Positions 1 to 7,843 of a DNA stretch of 48,190 nucleotides are shown in pieces. Made by a program: the position numbers and the translations under genes. The stretch covers positions 1 to 48,190 of the forward strand of contig JAPZTJ010000035.1 in assembly GCA_027532555.1 (NCBI GenBank). The letters run 5' to 3'. Each line of letters starts with the position of its first letter. Position 1 is the stretch's first letter. The notes beneath the pieces are model-generated. The model searched no databases, was not told where the DNA came from, and saw only the letters and a list, made by a program, of their open reading frames with translations. The stretch is from Aquidulcibacter sp. (GTDB taxonomy: Bacteria; Pseudomonadota; Alphaproteobacteria; Caulobacterales; Aquidulcibacteraceae).

Positions 1-30
1 CCAACGGCGTATCACACTCAATAAATCCAT
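1..30 (-). CDS. istA: IS21-family transposase IstA, N-terminal start only (cut by window edge)
   Basis: Only ten codons are visible, read leftward from the ATG at 28-30: MDLLSVIRRW, which fits the N-terminus of IstA transposases that continue into a helix-turn-helix. A GAGGAG ribosome-binding site lies just upstream at about 40-46, and an IS21-type terminus ends at 140. IstA is the DDE transposase that works with the ATPase IstB. The rest lies outside the window, so integrity cannot be judged. Confidence 0.7.
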   Translation of the reverse strand, partial: MDLLSVIRRW

Positions 31-140
31 GTTGATCACTCCTCATCCCCCAACTCTCAGCCAGGGGACAGTTCAAACATGGGTCAATTCTCAATGAAAA
101 TTTGTGCCTCTACCGGGTCACTTCTCGGCGACAATCAACA
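1..140 (-). mobile_element. Terminal end of an IS21-family insertion sequence
   Basis: Read on the minus strand the element begins TGTTGATTGTCGCCGAGAAG at 140 and runs leftward. Two subterminal copies of a GAGAA(G/T)TGACCC motif follow, as expected for the repeated end sequences of IS21-family elements, then a ribosome-binding site and the istA start. The same end occurs in opposite orientation at 17385-17490, where the gene part is missing. The outer boundary at 140 is inferred from that second copy. Confidence 0.75.
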
Positions 141-212
141 ACAAAGAAACTGTTAGAAACGCGAAACGATCTATGCAACGAAATATGCTAGATGCAGCCA
201 ATCATGAAGTAT

Positions 213-245
213 GTTGCACTACATAGAATAAATTTGTAGTGTAAC
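213..245. promoter_or_regulatory. Inverted repeat at the start of the nucleotidyltransferase gene
   Basis: Arms GTTGCACTACA (213-223) and TGTAGTGTAAC (235-245) pair at 10 of 11 positions around an 11-nt AT-rich centre and end three bases before the ATG at 249. It could be an operator for autoregulation or an mRNA hairpin that hides the start. No clear Shine-Dalgarno sequence is present. Which protein binds it cannot be told from sequence. Confidence 0.5.
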
Positions 246-248
246 TTT

Positions 249-1274
249 ATGGCTGAAGCTCTTCCCCTCCAATTGATGACGCTCTACCAGGAGCTCGTTG
301 ATACGCACTTGTCGCGTACGCCAAGCGCTGGCCCGACTGGTGCGCCATTCAAGCGAACAGTGCGGGGCAAGACTTATTGGTATGCCAGTGACCGAACCGG
401 CAGCCATGTGGTTCAGCGATACATTGGCCCTGACAATGAGGAGACCAACGCGCGGTTGCCCGAGATTGAAGCACGTCGCGAAGTGACAGAAGCGTTCGAG
501 AGGCGTTGCGGCGACATGGTTGCGCAATTGCGTGCAGCGCGACTGCCAACTCTTGACGCCGCTAGCGGCAGTTTGCTGGCTAGCCTTTCGGCTCAAGGCG
601 TTTTTGATTTGGGTGGCACTTTGGTCGGGACTATGGCCTTTAGGCTTTATGATGCTGAGCTTGGAAGACGCATCACGCGCATTGAGCCTGCGCTGACACA
701 AGACATCGACATTGCGAGCTATCAGAATTTATCGATAGCCCTGGCCGATGACGCAGCGCTAAGCTTGAAGGATTTACCGATGGCTCTCGCTAAGTTCGGC
801 TTAGAGGTTACGCCATCCATCGACCCTAAAGGCCGCAGCGGGCGCTGGCGGCGCAAGACCGGCGAGCCCGTGCTCGATTTTCTTGCCCCATCTTTTGAAG
901 AAGACCAAGATCTCGTCTGGCTTGAAGCTTTAGGGGTGTGGGCGCAAGGCTTGCACTATCTGAACTATTTGTTGGCCGACCCCATTCCTGCTGTCGGCCT
1001 TTATCGCCAAGGCGTGCTCGTCCGCATTCCCCGGCCTGAGCGATTTGCCATTCACAAGCTTATTGTTGCCCAACAGCGCACCGGAGCCGGTATTGCGAAA
1101 CGCCGAAAAGACTTGGGCCAAGCCCAAGCTCTGATAATATCATTGGCTGACGACAGGCCAGCAGAGTTGAAGCAGGCCTATGTAACGGCAATGGAGCAAG
1201 GTCCGTCATGGCGGGAAGCCATTGGCGCATCGCTAGCGATGGTTGGAGATGAGGCGCGCGCAGTTCTCGAGTAG
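249..1274 (+). CDS. GSU2403-type nucleotidyltransferase-fold protein
   Basis: A 341-aa protein whose centre carries a nucleotidyltransferase signature: a GGTL loop (about residues 122-125) followed by DIDIAS with the paired catalytic aspartates (about 153-155), and a third acidic residue in PVLDFLAP (about 204). This matches the GSU2403 family (Pfam NTP_transf_8), related to nucleotidyltransferases found in toxin-antitoxin and abortive-infection modules. The real substrate is unknown. The ATG at 249 is the first start after the palindrome at 213-245. No partner gene is present directly upstream, where an IS21 element now sits, so an accessory gene may have been lost. Family call is by motif; a role in defence is inference. 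Confidence 0.7.
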   Translation: MAEALPLQLMTLYQELVDTHLSRTPSAGPTGAPFKRTVRGKTYWYASDRTGSHVVQRYIGPDNEETNARLPEIEARREVTEAFERRCGDMVAQLRAARLPTLDAASGSLLASLSAQGVFDLGGTLVGTMAFRLYDAELGRRITRIEPALTQDIDIASYQNLSIALADDAALSLKDLPMALAKFGLEVTPSIDPKGRSGRWRRKTGEPVLDFLAPSFEEDQDLVWLEALGVWAQGLHYLNYLLADPIPAVGLYRQGVLVRIPRPERFAIHKLIVAQQRTGAGIAKRRKDLGQAQALIISLADDRPAELKQAYVTAMEQGPSWREAIGASLAMVGDEARAVLE

Positions 1275-1334
1275 TACTCATTAAATATGCTTGGACGTGG
1301 CGTTTAGCCAAGTGCGCGACCCAAGCCTAGGCGC

Positions 1335-1363
1335 AAAAAAAGGCGAAGCTGTTAGGCTCCGCC
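1335..1363 (-). terminator. Rho-independent terminator for leftward transcription
   Basis: On the minus strand, arms GGCGGAGC and GCTTCGCC (one mismatch) enclose a 6-nt loop and are followed by seven T residues. It would end transcripts of the leftward vapC-side genes and the TIR relic before they run into the nucleotidyltransferase. Confidence 0.65.
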
Positions 1364-1370
1364 ATCGGGC

Positions 1371-1450
1371 GGTTTACTGCTCTGCAGTGGCCCTAACCGC
1401 GCTCGATGCTTAAAGCCGGGCGGCTTGCTGGCGTATAGGGTGCGCTACTG
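1371..1450. repeat. Dispersed ~80-bp repeat B, copy 1
   Basis: Shares a long block with 20511-20590 in the same orientation, including the core CTGCAG(T/C)GGCCCTAACCGC and a following GATGCTTAA. The identity is high in the core and fades at the 3' side. No ORF explains it. Its nature (IS scrap, recombination site or structured element) is unknown. Confidence 0.6.
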
Positions 1451-1657
1451 GCCACAGCCTGTCGTCTTTCCGCCGACAACTAAGACATCGAACGGCTTCC
1501 GTGGAAGTTCAGCAATCAAAGCAATCAATCTGTCTGCATACTCTTGTGCGCAGGCCCACATCCCACCAGACCTTGAAGCCTTGGGCCTCAAACGCCTCCA
1601 CGAACAGCTTCGCGCGCGCTTGGTCCTCACCTTATCGGAGAGGAAGGTGTCGGTCAT
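1445..1657 (-). pseudogene. Frameshifted TIR-domain protein remnant
   Basis: No single frame gives a full domain, but joining frames on the minus strand gives MTDTFLS, then GEDQARAKLFVEAFEAQG and FKVWWDVGLRT, then QEYADRLIALIAE. That order and the FL-S, ED-A-A, WWD and G-x-Y segments match the N-terminal half of bacterial TIR domains, which cleave NAD+ or act as scaffolds in immunity. There are at least two frame changes and a stop near the first, and the C-terminal half is absent, so it should be inactive. It lies just downstream of the VapC-like toxin. Confidence 0.55.
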
Positions 1658-2067
1658 GGCAAGGTCTCAATTCCAAGCTTGTTCGCCACAGCATCCAGAG
1701 CCTTGTCTTTTGTGGCGAGTTCACCGCCTTGGCGCAGCGCCAATTCTAAATAAGCAGCATCATAAACGCTGATCCCGTGCGACTTGGCCAATGACAAAGT
1801 CTCGTGCCAAGCCTTGGCAACTCCAACGTCGTCGGTTTTGATTGGAAGGGCTGCTAGGAGGGCCAATCGGATCGCACAATCACTTTCGTTGATTCGGCCA
1901 CGGCGTTGCGCCATCGTCATCACATTGCCTACTTCCCAATACCAAAGGGCGGGGACGATAGCACCGCCATCACGAACGCGGTCCAGCACAGTGTCGGCCT
2001 CTGGGCTGGCTTCATCTTCAAAGCACCATGCCATCGCGAGCGAACAATCAAGGATCAACGCCTTCAC
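1654..2067 (-). CDS. vapC: VapC-type PIN-domain toxin
   Basis: A 137-aa PIN-domain ribonuclease, the usual length for VapC toxins. The metal-binding acidic residues are all present: Asp7 (LILDCS), Glu45 (WYWEVGN), Asp103 (VYDAAYLELA) and Asp121 (ATKDKAL). VapC toxins cleave tRNA or rRNA and are neutralised by a cognate antitoxin. The start overlaps the upstream antitoxin stop by four bases (ATGA), giving translational coupling and fixing the ATG at 2067. The gene appears intact. The exact RNA target is not predictable here. Confidence 0.85.
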   Translation of the reverse strand: MKALILDCSLAMAWCFEDEASPEADTVLDRVRDGGAIVPALWYWEVGNVMTMAQRRGRINESDCAIRLALLAALPIKTDDVGVAKAWHETLSLAKSHGISVYDAAYLELALRQGGELATKDKALDAVANKLGIETLP

Positions 2068-2300
2068 TTGCGACCCTCGTCGCGCAAGTCTTTCCAGTCT
2101 GCCTGTAAGGTCGTGCCCACCCGCAACGCTTTGAGCCGGTCAATTATCGCGTCCACGTCGTTACGCTCTGCGACGTCTGCCCTTACAAGCCGCGCGACGG
2201 CTTGGCCGTGGCGGGTAATCACGATGCTCTCGCCAGCCTCAACTTTGTCGAGCAAAGCGGAAAGATGCGTTTTGGCTTCAAATGCCCCGACGGTGATCAT
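2064..2300 (-). CDS. vapB: Phd/YefM-type antitoxin
   Basis: A 78-aa antitoxin of the prevent-host-death/YefM fold: MITVGAFEAKTHLSALLDKV followed by GESIVITRHGQAVARLV is the typical N-terminal DNA-binding part, and the C-terminal helix would thread onto the PIN toxin. It precedes and overlaps the toxin by four bases. Earlier in-frame ATGs exist at 2318 and 2306, but a GGAG ribosome-binding site lies about 7 nt before the ATG at 2300, so that start is preferred. Autorepression with the toxin is the rule for the family; a direct repeat at 2316-2335 is a candidate operator. Confidence 0.8.
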   Translation of the reverse strand: MITVGAFEAKTHLSALLDKVEAGESIVITRHGQAVARLVRADVAERNDVDAIIDRLKALRVGTTLQADWKDLRDEGRK

Positions 2301-2315
2301 AGCCATGCTCCATTC

Positions 2316-2335
2316 CAACCAGAAATTTCAACCAG
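2316..2335. promoter_or_regulatory. Direct repeat upstream of the antitoxin, candidate operator
   Basis: CAACCAG occurs at 2316-2322 and again at 2329-2335, 13 bp apart, immediately upstream of the antitoxin start (read as CTGGTTG on the coding strand). Phd/YefM antitoxins bind closely spaced repeats at this position. The call rests only on position and repetition. Confidence 0.3.
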
Positions 2336-2371
2336 TTTAAACCATTTTTGCTTATCGGGCAACGCAACAAC

Positions 2372-2525
2372 AAAGCCACAGTAACGTCCATCATTGCCCG
2401 GTGTATTCTATATCTCTGGTACGATCGGTTTCTTGAAGGCGGGCCTGAAGCGCTGGAAGCCAAGTTATCTGCACCAAACCGGTACAAGTCCTGCTCTGCC
2501 ACCTGAAATTCGGGCCATGGTAAAT
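2372..2525 (+). pseudogene. Transposase helix-turn-helix remnant (IS3/IS481-like)
   Basis: One frame reads ILYLWYDRFLEGGPEALEAK, which resembles the second helix-turn-helix of IS3/IS481-type transposases (LYRWYDRYxEGGxEALxDR). A shifted frame then gives ALPPEIRAMV, corresponding to the following WNRIPxEVR segment. There is no start, a frameshift and no catalytic core, so this is a fossil scrap. The rest of 2320-2740 holds no supportable gene. Confidence 0.4.
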
Positions 2526-2744
2526 TAGAGTTTTCCAGTTATTGAAGTGCACCCATTGGTCGTCCTCAGGTTCGCTTGTTCCAGCAAACCCGAGCCTCAC
2601 CCGCAGACCGATCAACGGCCACCACCATAATCCCGGCTGCTAAAGCGCTTTTGAAGTCGCGCAGCCGGCATAAGGGCTCCGTCGAGCTACACTGCGACAT
2701 GGGTCGTCACCTCTCGATGTCCCGTCGACCAACGCTACGGCCGG

Positions 2745-2780
2745 TTGACTCGTGCTGTGATTGGTCATAATAAATGACCA
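2745..2780 (+). promoter_or_regulatory. Promoter with GntR-type operator, site 1
   Basis: A -35 hexamer TTGACT (2745-2750) is followed at 17 bp by TAATAA (2768-2773). The palindrome TGGTCATAATAAATGACCA (2762-2780) covers the -10 region. Near-identical palindromes occur at 5582-5600 and 13496-13514, each on the -10 region of a gene in the same block, which makes this a likely binding site for the GntR regulator encoded at 11623-12321. Binding here would block RNA polymerase. Confidence 0.7.
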
Positions 2781-2798
2781 TATTGACAGAGGGTGGGT

Positions 2799-5405
2799 AT
2801 GCAGGTGATTTTTGGCAAATCGCGATCCTTGGCTGGCATACCCTCCAACCGGTGGCGACACCCGGCCTGCAAGTGGCTCCAGATAGGCGCGCACGGCGTT
2901 TGGATCGCGGTAACGCTGGTAGCAGTTCAAGGATGCGGCGGCGGTGGCGGCAGTATCGCCAGCCCGCCATCGCCGCCGTCAGTCTCGCCTCCACCTCCAC
3001 TTCTACCTCCACCCCCACAGAGCCCTCCACCACCTGGTGCCGGATTGAGCTGGCGCGGTGCGTGGGCGGTGCAGGGCCAGGAGGCGGTCGTGCGAGGCGT
3101 GGCACCGGCACCGGACGATGGTGTCTATATCGTTGGATCATTCCGCAACACCCAGCCCCTGTTGGTCGGCACGCTCAGCGCTTCATCAAGCGGCGGTGCC
3201 GACGGTTTCATCGCACGACTCAACGCGGATGGGACGCCGGTCTGGTTGCGGTCTTTTGGCGGAGCCGACGATGACTTCGCCTTCGATGTGGACAGTGATG
3301 CCGGCGGCGCTGCCTATTTAACGGGACGTGTCAGAGGCGCAGTTACCATCGGCCCGACCAGCCTGAACGCCAGCGGAGGCGACAGCATAGTGGTGAAATA
3401 CACGTCCGCTGGACAGGTCAGCTGGGTCCGGGCGGGAGCAGGCTCCGGCAGTGCGCTCGGTAATGAAATCGCAGTTGCCGATGATGGATCATCTGTCTCG
3501 GTTGGGGCCTTTGGGGGCGCAATCGATTTCGGATCCGGTGTGAGACTTGCCGCGCCTGCGACGACGTTCGAGGACGCCTATGTCGTTCGCTATTCGGCCA
3601 ACGGAACACCGGAATGGGCGCAGGCGATACGAGCTCCCGATACCGTCAGTGAAGGGACGGTATCGGCGCGGGGCGTCGCTTTTGACGGTCAAGGCCGCGT
3701 GCTGGTTGCAGGGTCGTTCCAAGGCAGTGTGAGCGCCGGTGCACAGAGCGTGACCAGCGTGGGCGGGAGCGACTGTTTTGTCAGCGCGTACAGCGGCAGC
3801 GGAGCTCTTCAGTGGCTCCGCCGCTTCGGCGGTGCGGGTGCCGACGTGTGCCGCGGCATCGGCGGTGATCCGTTCGGCGCGGTCCTGATCGCGGGGACAT
3901 TCGAGGCCACAGCCGCGTTCGGAACGACCAGTCTTGCGTCCGCCGGGGGCAGGGACGTGTTCGTGGCGTCGCTCAATGACGCTGGGGAGCCGCAGTGGGC
4001 GCGCGGCATCGGCGGGGCCGGAGCGGAAGAAGGGGCAGAACTCGAAGTCGGCGCTGGCGGCGAGGCAACGGTCGCCTTTGATTTCTCCGGCTCAGTCGCC
4101 CTGCCGGATGGCACGAATGTGACATCCGCGGGCGCTCGCGATCCCCTTCTGCTGCGGTTTGGGACGTCCGGCCAACTGGACTGGCGGCTGACCGGCGGCG
4201 GGCCGGGCGACGATGTAACCTATGCCGTTGCTATCACGGCATCGGACGCCGTTCACACCGTCGGCACCTTTGGCACTGGTACGGGAGCAACCAGCATTAG
4301 TTTCGCGCCGTTTTTGCTGAATGCCGCGCAGCAGGCGGGTTATGTGGCGAGAGCGGGCGTGAACGCCAGCCCGCCGCCGCCGCCGCCGCCGCCGAGCTCG
4401 CTCAACTTGGCGGCTGCAGCTGACTATGCCTTCGCCAATGGCACGCGAGCCCTGATCATCAAGCAGAACGGCCAGGTACTGCTTGAACGCTATGGCGGGA
4501 TAGGCTCGGCCTCACGAGTGGAGAGCCTCGCGTCCGGCACGAAGAGCTTTTCGTGTGCCCTGTATGCGGCGGCGGAAGACGAAGGCCTAATCAACATCGA
4601 TGAATTGGCCTCCATCGCCATCACGCCCTGGCGGCCTGGTGGATCCGCCCCTGAAAACGGTTCCAAGCAGCTGATCCGGGCGCGCGATCTAATCGCCCTT
4701 TCGCATGGGCTGAGCGCCGCCGGGGCTGGTGGGGCATCCCTCAACAGCGTCGACAGTTATCTCCAAGGGATCAATGCGCGGTCCGTTTTCGCGCCTGACG
4801 TCCATGCGATCTACAGTGCCAATGGCTTTCAGGCCTTCAACGCCTACTTCGAGCTGAAAGCCGGCGGGACGCTTGCAGCCAGCGGCGACATCACCGGTGG
4901 GCGCGATCCCTTGACGTATCTGCAGCAAAGGGTGCTAACACCCATCGGCTCGAACGTTGGCTCCTGGCAGCGCGACGTAAAGAACAAGCCGAATTTCGGC
5001 GGCGGTGCCGCCATGACGGCGTCAGACTGGCTGCGATATGGCCAGTTCATCTTGCAGGAGGGCGCTTGGAACGGTGTCCAGCTGGTGTCTGCCGCGCGAA
5101 TCCGCCGCTGCGGCTCCTATCAGTCGCCAGCCTTCCTTGGTTACGGTCTTGGCTTCTGGCTCAACCGGCCGGTGGGGTCGAGCTATACCGAAAACGAAGA
5201 CGGCATCCCATGGCCAATCGAGGTACGCACGCGCCTTGCTGCGGGCGGTCAGATCATGCCTGCAGCCCCCGCCGACACCATGATTTCCTATGGCGCGGGG
5301 AACATGAAGATGTTCATTATTAAGTCCCGAGGCCTTGTGGTGGTCAAGCTTGCGGGGTCTGCAGACGATAACGAGATGTTTGCCCGGCTGTTTTCGACAC
5401 CGTGA
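2799..5405 (+). CDS. Exported beta-propeller / SxxK serine hydrolase fusion
   Basis: An 868-aa protein. An N-terminal hydrophobic segment ends in AVQGC, a probable lipobox, so it is likely a lipoprotein. A proline-rich linker follows, then about seven to eight ~50-residue repeats (GGADGF-ARLN-G-W-RSFGG pattern) typical of SBBP-type beta-propellers, a polyproline spacer, and a C-terminal beta-lactamase-family domain. That domain has Ser579-x-x-Lys582 (ASGTKSF) and Tyr672 in YSANGF, as in class C beta-lactamase/EstB/NylB-type esterases and amidases. The C-terminal domain is clearly paralogous to the protein at 12318-13490. The ATG at 2799 is preferred over an in-frame GTG at 2793 because AGAGGG lies 6 nt upstream. 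The substrate is unknown; the operator at 2762-2780 predicts GntR control. Confidence 0.75.
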   Translation: MQVIFGKSRSLAGIPSNRWRHPACKWLQIGAHGVWIAVTLVAVQGCGGGGGSIASPPSPPSVSPPPPLLPPPPQSPPPPGAGLSWRGAWAVQGQEAVVRGVAPAPDDGVYIVGSFRNTQPLLVGTLSASSSGGADGFIARLNADGTPVWLRSFGGADDDFAFDVDSDAGGAAYLTGRVRGAVTIGPTSLNASGGDSIVVKYTSAGQVSWVRAGAGSGSALGNEIAVADDGSSVSVGAFGGAIDFGSGVRLAAPATTFEDAYVVRYSANGTPEWAQAIRAPDTVSEGTVSARGVAFDGQGRVLVAGSFQGSVSAGAQSVTSVGGSDCFVSAYSGSGALQWLRRFGGAGADVCRGIGGDPFGAVLIAGTFEATAAFGTTSLASAGGRDVFVASLNDAGEPQWARGIGGAGAEEGAELEVGAGGEATVAFDFSGSVALPDGTNVTSAGARDPLLLRFGTSGQLDWRLTGGGPGDDVTYAVAITASDAVHTVGTFGTGTGATSISFAPFLLNAAQQAGYVARAGVNASPPPPPPPPSSLNLAAAADYAFANGTRALIIKQNGQVLLERYGGIGSASRVESLASGTKSFSCALYAAAEDEGLINIDELASIAITPWRPGGSAPENGSKQLIRARDLIALSHGLSAAGAGGASLNSVDSYLQGINARSVFAPDVHAIYSANGFQAFNAYFELKAGGTLAASGDITGGRDPLTYLQQRVLTPIGSNVGSWQRDVKNKPNFGGGAAMTASDWLRYGQFILQEGAWNGVQLVSAARIRRCGSYQSPAFLGYGLGFWLNRPVGSSYTENEDGIPWPIEVRTRLAAGGQIMPAAPADTMISYGAGNMKMFIIKSRGLVVVKLAGSADDNEMFARLFSTP

Positions 5406-5563
5406 CGCGAGCGATGCGCCAGGGAGGACCAATGGCTGTGCAAAGCGAACGGAAGCTGGTGCCTGAAGACATGGCACACGCAATCCTGCGCAAGGATGGG
5501 TAGCAGTGTAACCACCGGGTCTGCGGCCGCCGAGACGTCACTCCGGCAGTTTGGCTTCCATTC

Positions 5564-5600
5564 TTGACATAGCCCTCAAAATGGTCATTATTTATAACCA
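5564..5600 (+). promoter_or_regulatory. Promoter with GntR-type operator, site 2
   Basis: A consensus -35 TTGACA (5564-5569) stands 18 bp before TTATTT (5588-5593). The palindrome TGGTCATTATTTATAACCA (5582-5600) sits over the -10, with one mismatch between arms. It matches sites 1 and 3 in both arm sequence and placement. It drives the TonB-dependent receptor and the overlapping hydrolase gene. The preceding stretch 5406-5563 holds no gene. Confidence 0.7.
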
Positions 5601-5641
5601 TAAATAAAATCGGTCTAGAGGTGGCCCGGGGAGGACATGAG

Positions 5642-7843
5642 ATGAGCATAGGTGTTAGGAGAGCCATTCCAGTGGGTGTCGTAATGGCAGCCCTTGTCCC
5701 GATGACACCAGCGCTAGCGCAGGTGGGTCAGTCACCTACAAGCAGTTCTGAGGCACCAGCGCAGAATGCGGATCGGGTTTCAAACGAGCAGCTGGAAACG
5801 ATTGTGGTGACGGCGCGTCGCCGCGCCGAGCCCCTGCAAGCTGTGCCAAGCTCCGGAATCGCTCTGGACGGGACGGCTATCCTTGATCTTGGGATTCGAG
5901 ATGGGCGTTCGTTGATCGCTGAAGTCCCGGGTGCCTTGGTCATTGATACTGGACCATCGTTTGACAACGAGATTATTGTCCGGGGTGCCGGCGCCGGTCG
6001 GCAGACAAATGCAGAAGTGGCGGCGGGTCTGTATCGCAATGGTGCCTTCATTGCCGGGGGAAATCTAGGCGGTCGAAACTTCAGCACGCTCGACTTTTTC
6101 GACGCTGAACGGGTTGAAGTCCTGCGCGGACCACAAGGAGCGCTGTTCGGGCGCAATGCTGTGGGTGGTGCCATCAACATCGTGTCGGCTCGCCCGACCT
6201 CGGACCGCAGTCTTGCGTTGCGGGCGTCTATTGGCTCCAAGGAAGCGTTCGAGGGATCCGTGATCGGCAATCTGCCGCTCGGCGAAACGTTCGCAGTCCG
6301 TACCGGTTATCTGCATCGCCGACAGGATGACGGCTTCTACATTAATGCCGACGGCTCGGCGCTGGATGTCAGTGAGCTCAATGGCGGGAGACTCGGCATG
6401 CGCTGGACTCCGAGCGAGGCCGTGGATGTCCGTTTCACGGTTGATCAGCTCGACGAGACCGGACCCAGTTTTGCGGTGTTCTTCTACAACAAAGTCGGTG
6501 GGCAGGATCCCTTCCGCAGGAACTTCCTCTGGCCATCGACCTTCACTCGTACTGAGCTTACCGGGATTCTTGAGGTGGACTACCGACTGGGCTGGGCAAC
6601 CCTGTCGTCTGTCACCTACTTGCGAAACCGCGACGCACGACGCGCTGACGAAATATCAAGCTCGCTGTTCTTCCCACCGTCTCCTACCACAGTTGGACCG
6701 AACTTCCGGGCAGTACAGACTGACGATTTCCAACGGACCGGCCAAGAACTGCGCCTAGCTTCACCGGATGAAACTAGGCTGACCTGGCTGGTGGGTGCCG
6801 AATACACCGTCATGGAGGACTTCACGCTCACCCAGAACCTCGGTGCAATTGCGCCCCAACTCAACAACACCAATCGCGCAACCAGCGACGACCAGTCCAC
6901 CAGCGTCTATGGGGCTTTGGGCTTCGACGTGACAGACCGACTGAATGTCTCAGCAGAGCTGCGCAACAGCCGCGACAGCAAGGATATCCTGCTAGATATC
7001 GACCGAATCCGCGCCGGGACCGGGGCACCGATCAAGCTCGTCCAGCCCTACGCTGACAGCTGGACCAATACGTCCTGGGTGTTGTCGGCCAGCTATCAGG
7101 CCCTGCCGACTGCTTCGATCTATGTACGCGCTGCAAAGGCCTTTCGGCCTGGCGGTTTCAATGACGATCCAGGCGGGCCGGACAACACCTTCTCTGTGCC
7201 CTACGAGCAAGAGGAAACACTGGCTTTCGAGAGCGGTTTCAAGTCCGAGTGGTTCCAGCGGCGCTTGAGGTTCAACTTCGCGATCTTCTCGTCGGAGACG
7301 CTTGGGCTTCTGGAGAACCAGAGCCAACAGTCCGTGCAGCAAGCTCGTACAGTGCGATACATCACCAATATCGGCGACATTCGTCACAGCGGGATCGAGG
7401 CAGAGGTGAGCAGCCTCGTGCCGCTTCGGACACTGGATGCGCGGCTTCGAATTTCCTTAGCCGGGGCCCACAACACCAGCCGCTACACCTCTGGCCCCAA
7501 TACCGGGCGGGAGGTGTCCCGGATCCGGCCCTCCACCCTGTCCGCCAATGCGGCCATGACATTCAATGTATCTGGCGCGTTCCAGCCATTTGTCCGGCTC
7601 AGCTATCGCAGCGAGCAGGGTGGGCTTCAGAACACCAGTCTGCTGCGACCACAGGACGACATCCAGAATCTTGATCTGGCCGTCGGCGTACGCGCAGACG
7701 ACTGGAGTGTGACGCTGCGGGTTCGCAATGCCACAGACGCGGAATACGACCTCGACCGGCTGACATCAAACACGCCGGGCGTGGAAGCCTATCGCCGCAA
7801 TCAGCCGCGCACCTTCGCCTTGGAGGTGGCCCGTGAGTTCTGA
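5642..7843 (+). CDS. TonB-dependent outer-membrane receptor
   Basis: A 733-aa outer-membrane receptor. It has a signal peptide ending near ALAQ, a TonB box (ETIVVTARRR), a plug domain (IRDGRSLIAEVPGALV, then the typical VEVLRGPQGALFGRNAVGGAINIV) and a beta-barrel ending in an aromatic residue (LEVAREF). Such receptors import bulky or scarce substrates using TonB-ExbB energy. The ATG at 5642 follows GGGGAGGA at 5628-5635; an upstream in-frame GTG at 5621 is rejected. The 3' end overlaps the hydrolase gene by 11 bp, so receptor and enzyme are co-transcribed. Its substrate is presumably what the surrounding hydrolases act upon. No FecR-like signalling domain is seen. Confidence 0.9.
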   Translation: MSIGVRRAIPVGVVMAALVPMTPALAQVGQSPTSSSEAPAQNADRVSNEQLETIVVTARRRAEPLQAVPSSGIALDGTAILDLGIRDGRSLIAEVPGALVIDTGPSFDNEIIVRGAGAGRQTNAEVAAGLYRNGAFIAGGNLGGRNFSTLDFFDAERVEVLRGPQGALFGRNAVGGAINIVSARPTSDRSLALRASIGSKEAFEGSVIGNLPLGETFAVRTGYLHRRQDDGFYINADGSALDVSELNGGRLGMRWTPSEAVDVRFTVDQLDETGPSFAVFFYNKVGGQDPFRRNFLWPSTFTRTELTGILEVDYRLGWATLSSVTYLRNRDARRADEISSSLFFPPSPTTVGPNFRAVQTDDFQRTGQELRLASPDETRLTWLVGAEYTVMEDFTLTQNLGAIAPQLNNTNRATSDDQSTSVYGALGFDVTDRLNVSAELRNSRDSKDILLDIDRIRAGTGAPIKLVQPYADSWTNTSWVLSASYQALPTASIYVRAAKAFRPGGFNDDPGGPDNTFSVPYEQEETLAFESGFKSEWFQRRLRFNFAIFSSETLGLLENQSQQSVQQARTVRYITNIGDIRHSGIEAEVSSLVPLRTLDARLRISLAGAHNTSRYTSGPNTGREVSRIRPSTLSANAAMTFNVSGAFQPFVRLSYRSEQGGLQNTSLLRPQDDIQNLDLAVGVRADDWSVTLRVRNATDAEYDLDRLTSNTPGVEAYRRNQPRTFALEVAREF

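Noticed and set aside
2774-3274. 166-aa ORF overlapping the operator and start of the fusion hydrolase
   Set aside because: Arg-rich shadow frame of a GC-rich gene; the hydrolase frame has signal, repeats and catalytic motifs.
4371-4392. CCG triplet run as a microsatellite
   Set aside because: It encodes the polyproline linker between propeller and hydrolase; codon repetition is enough to explain it.
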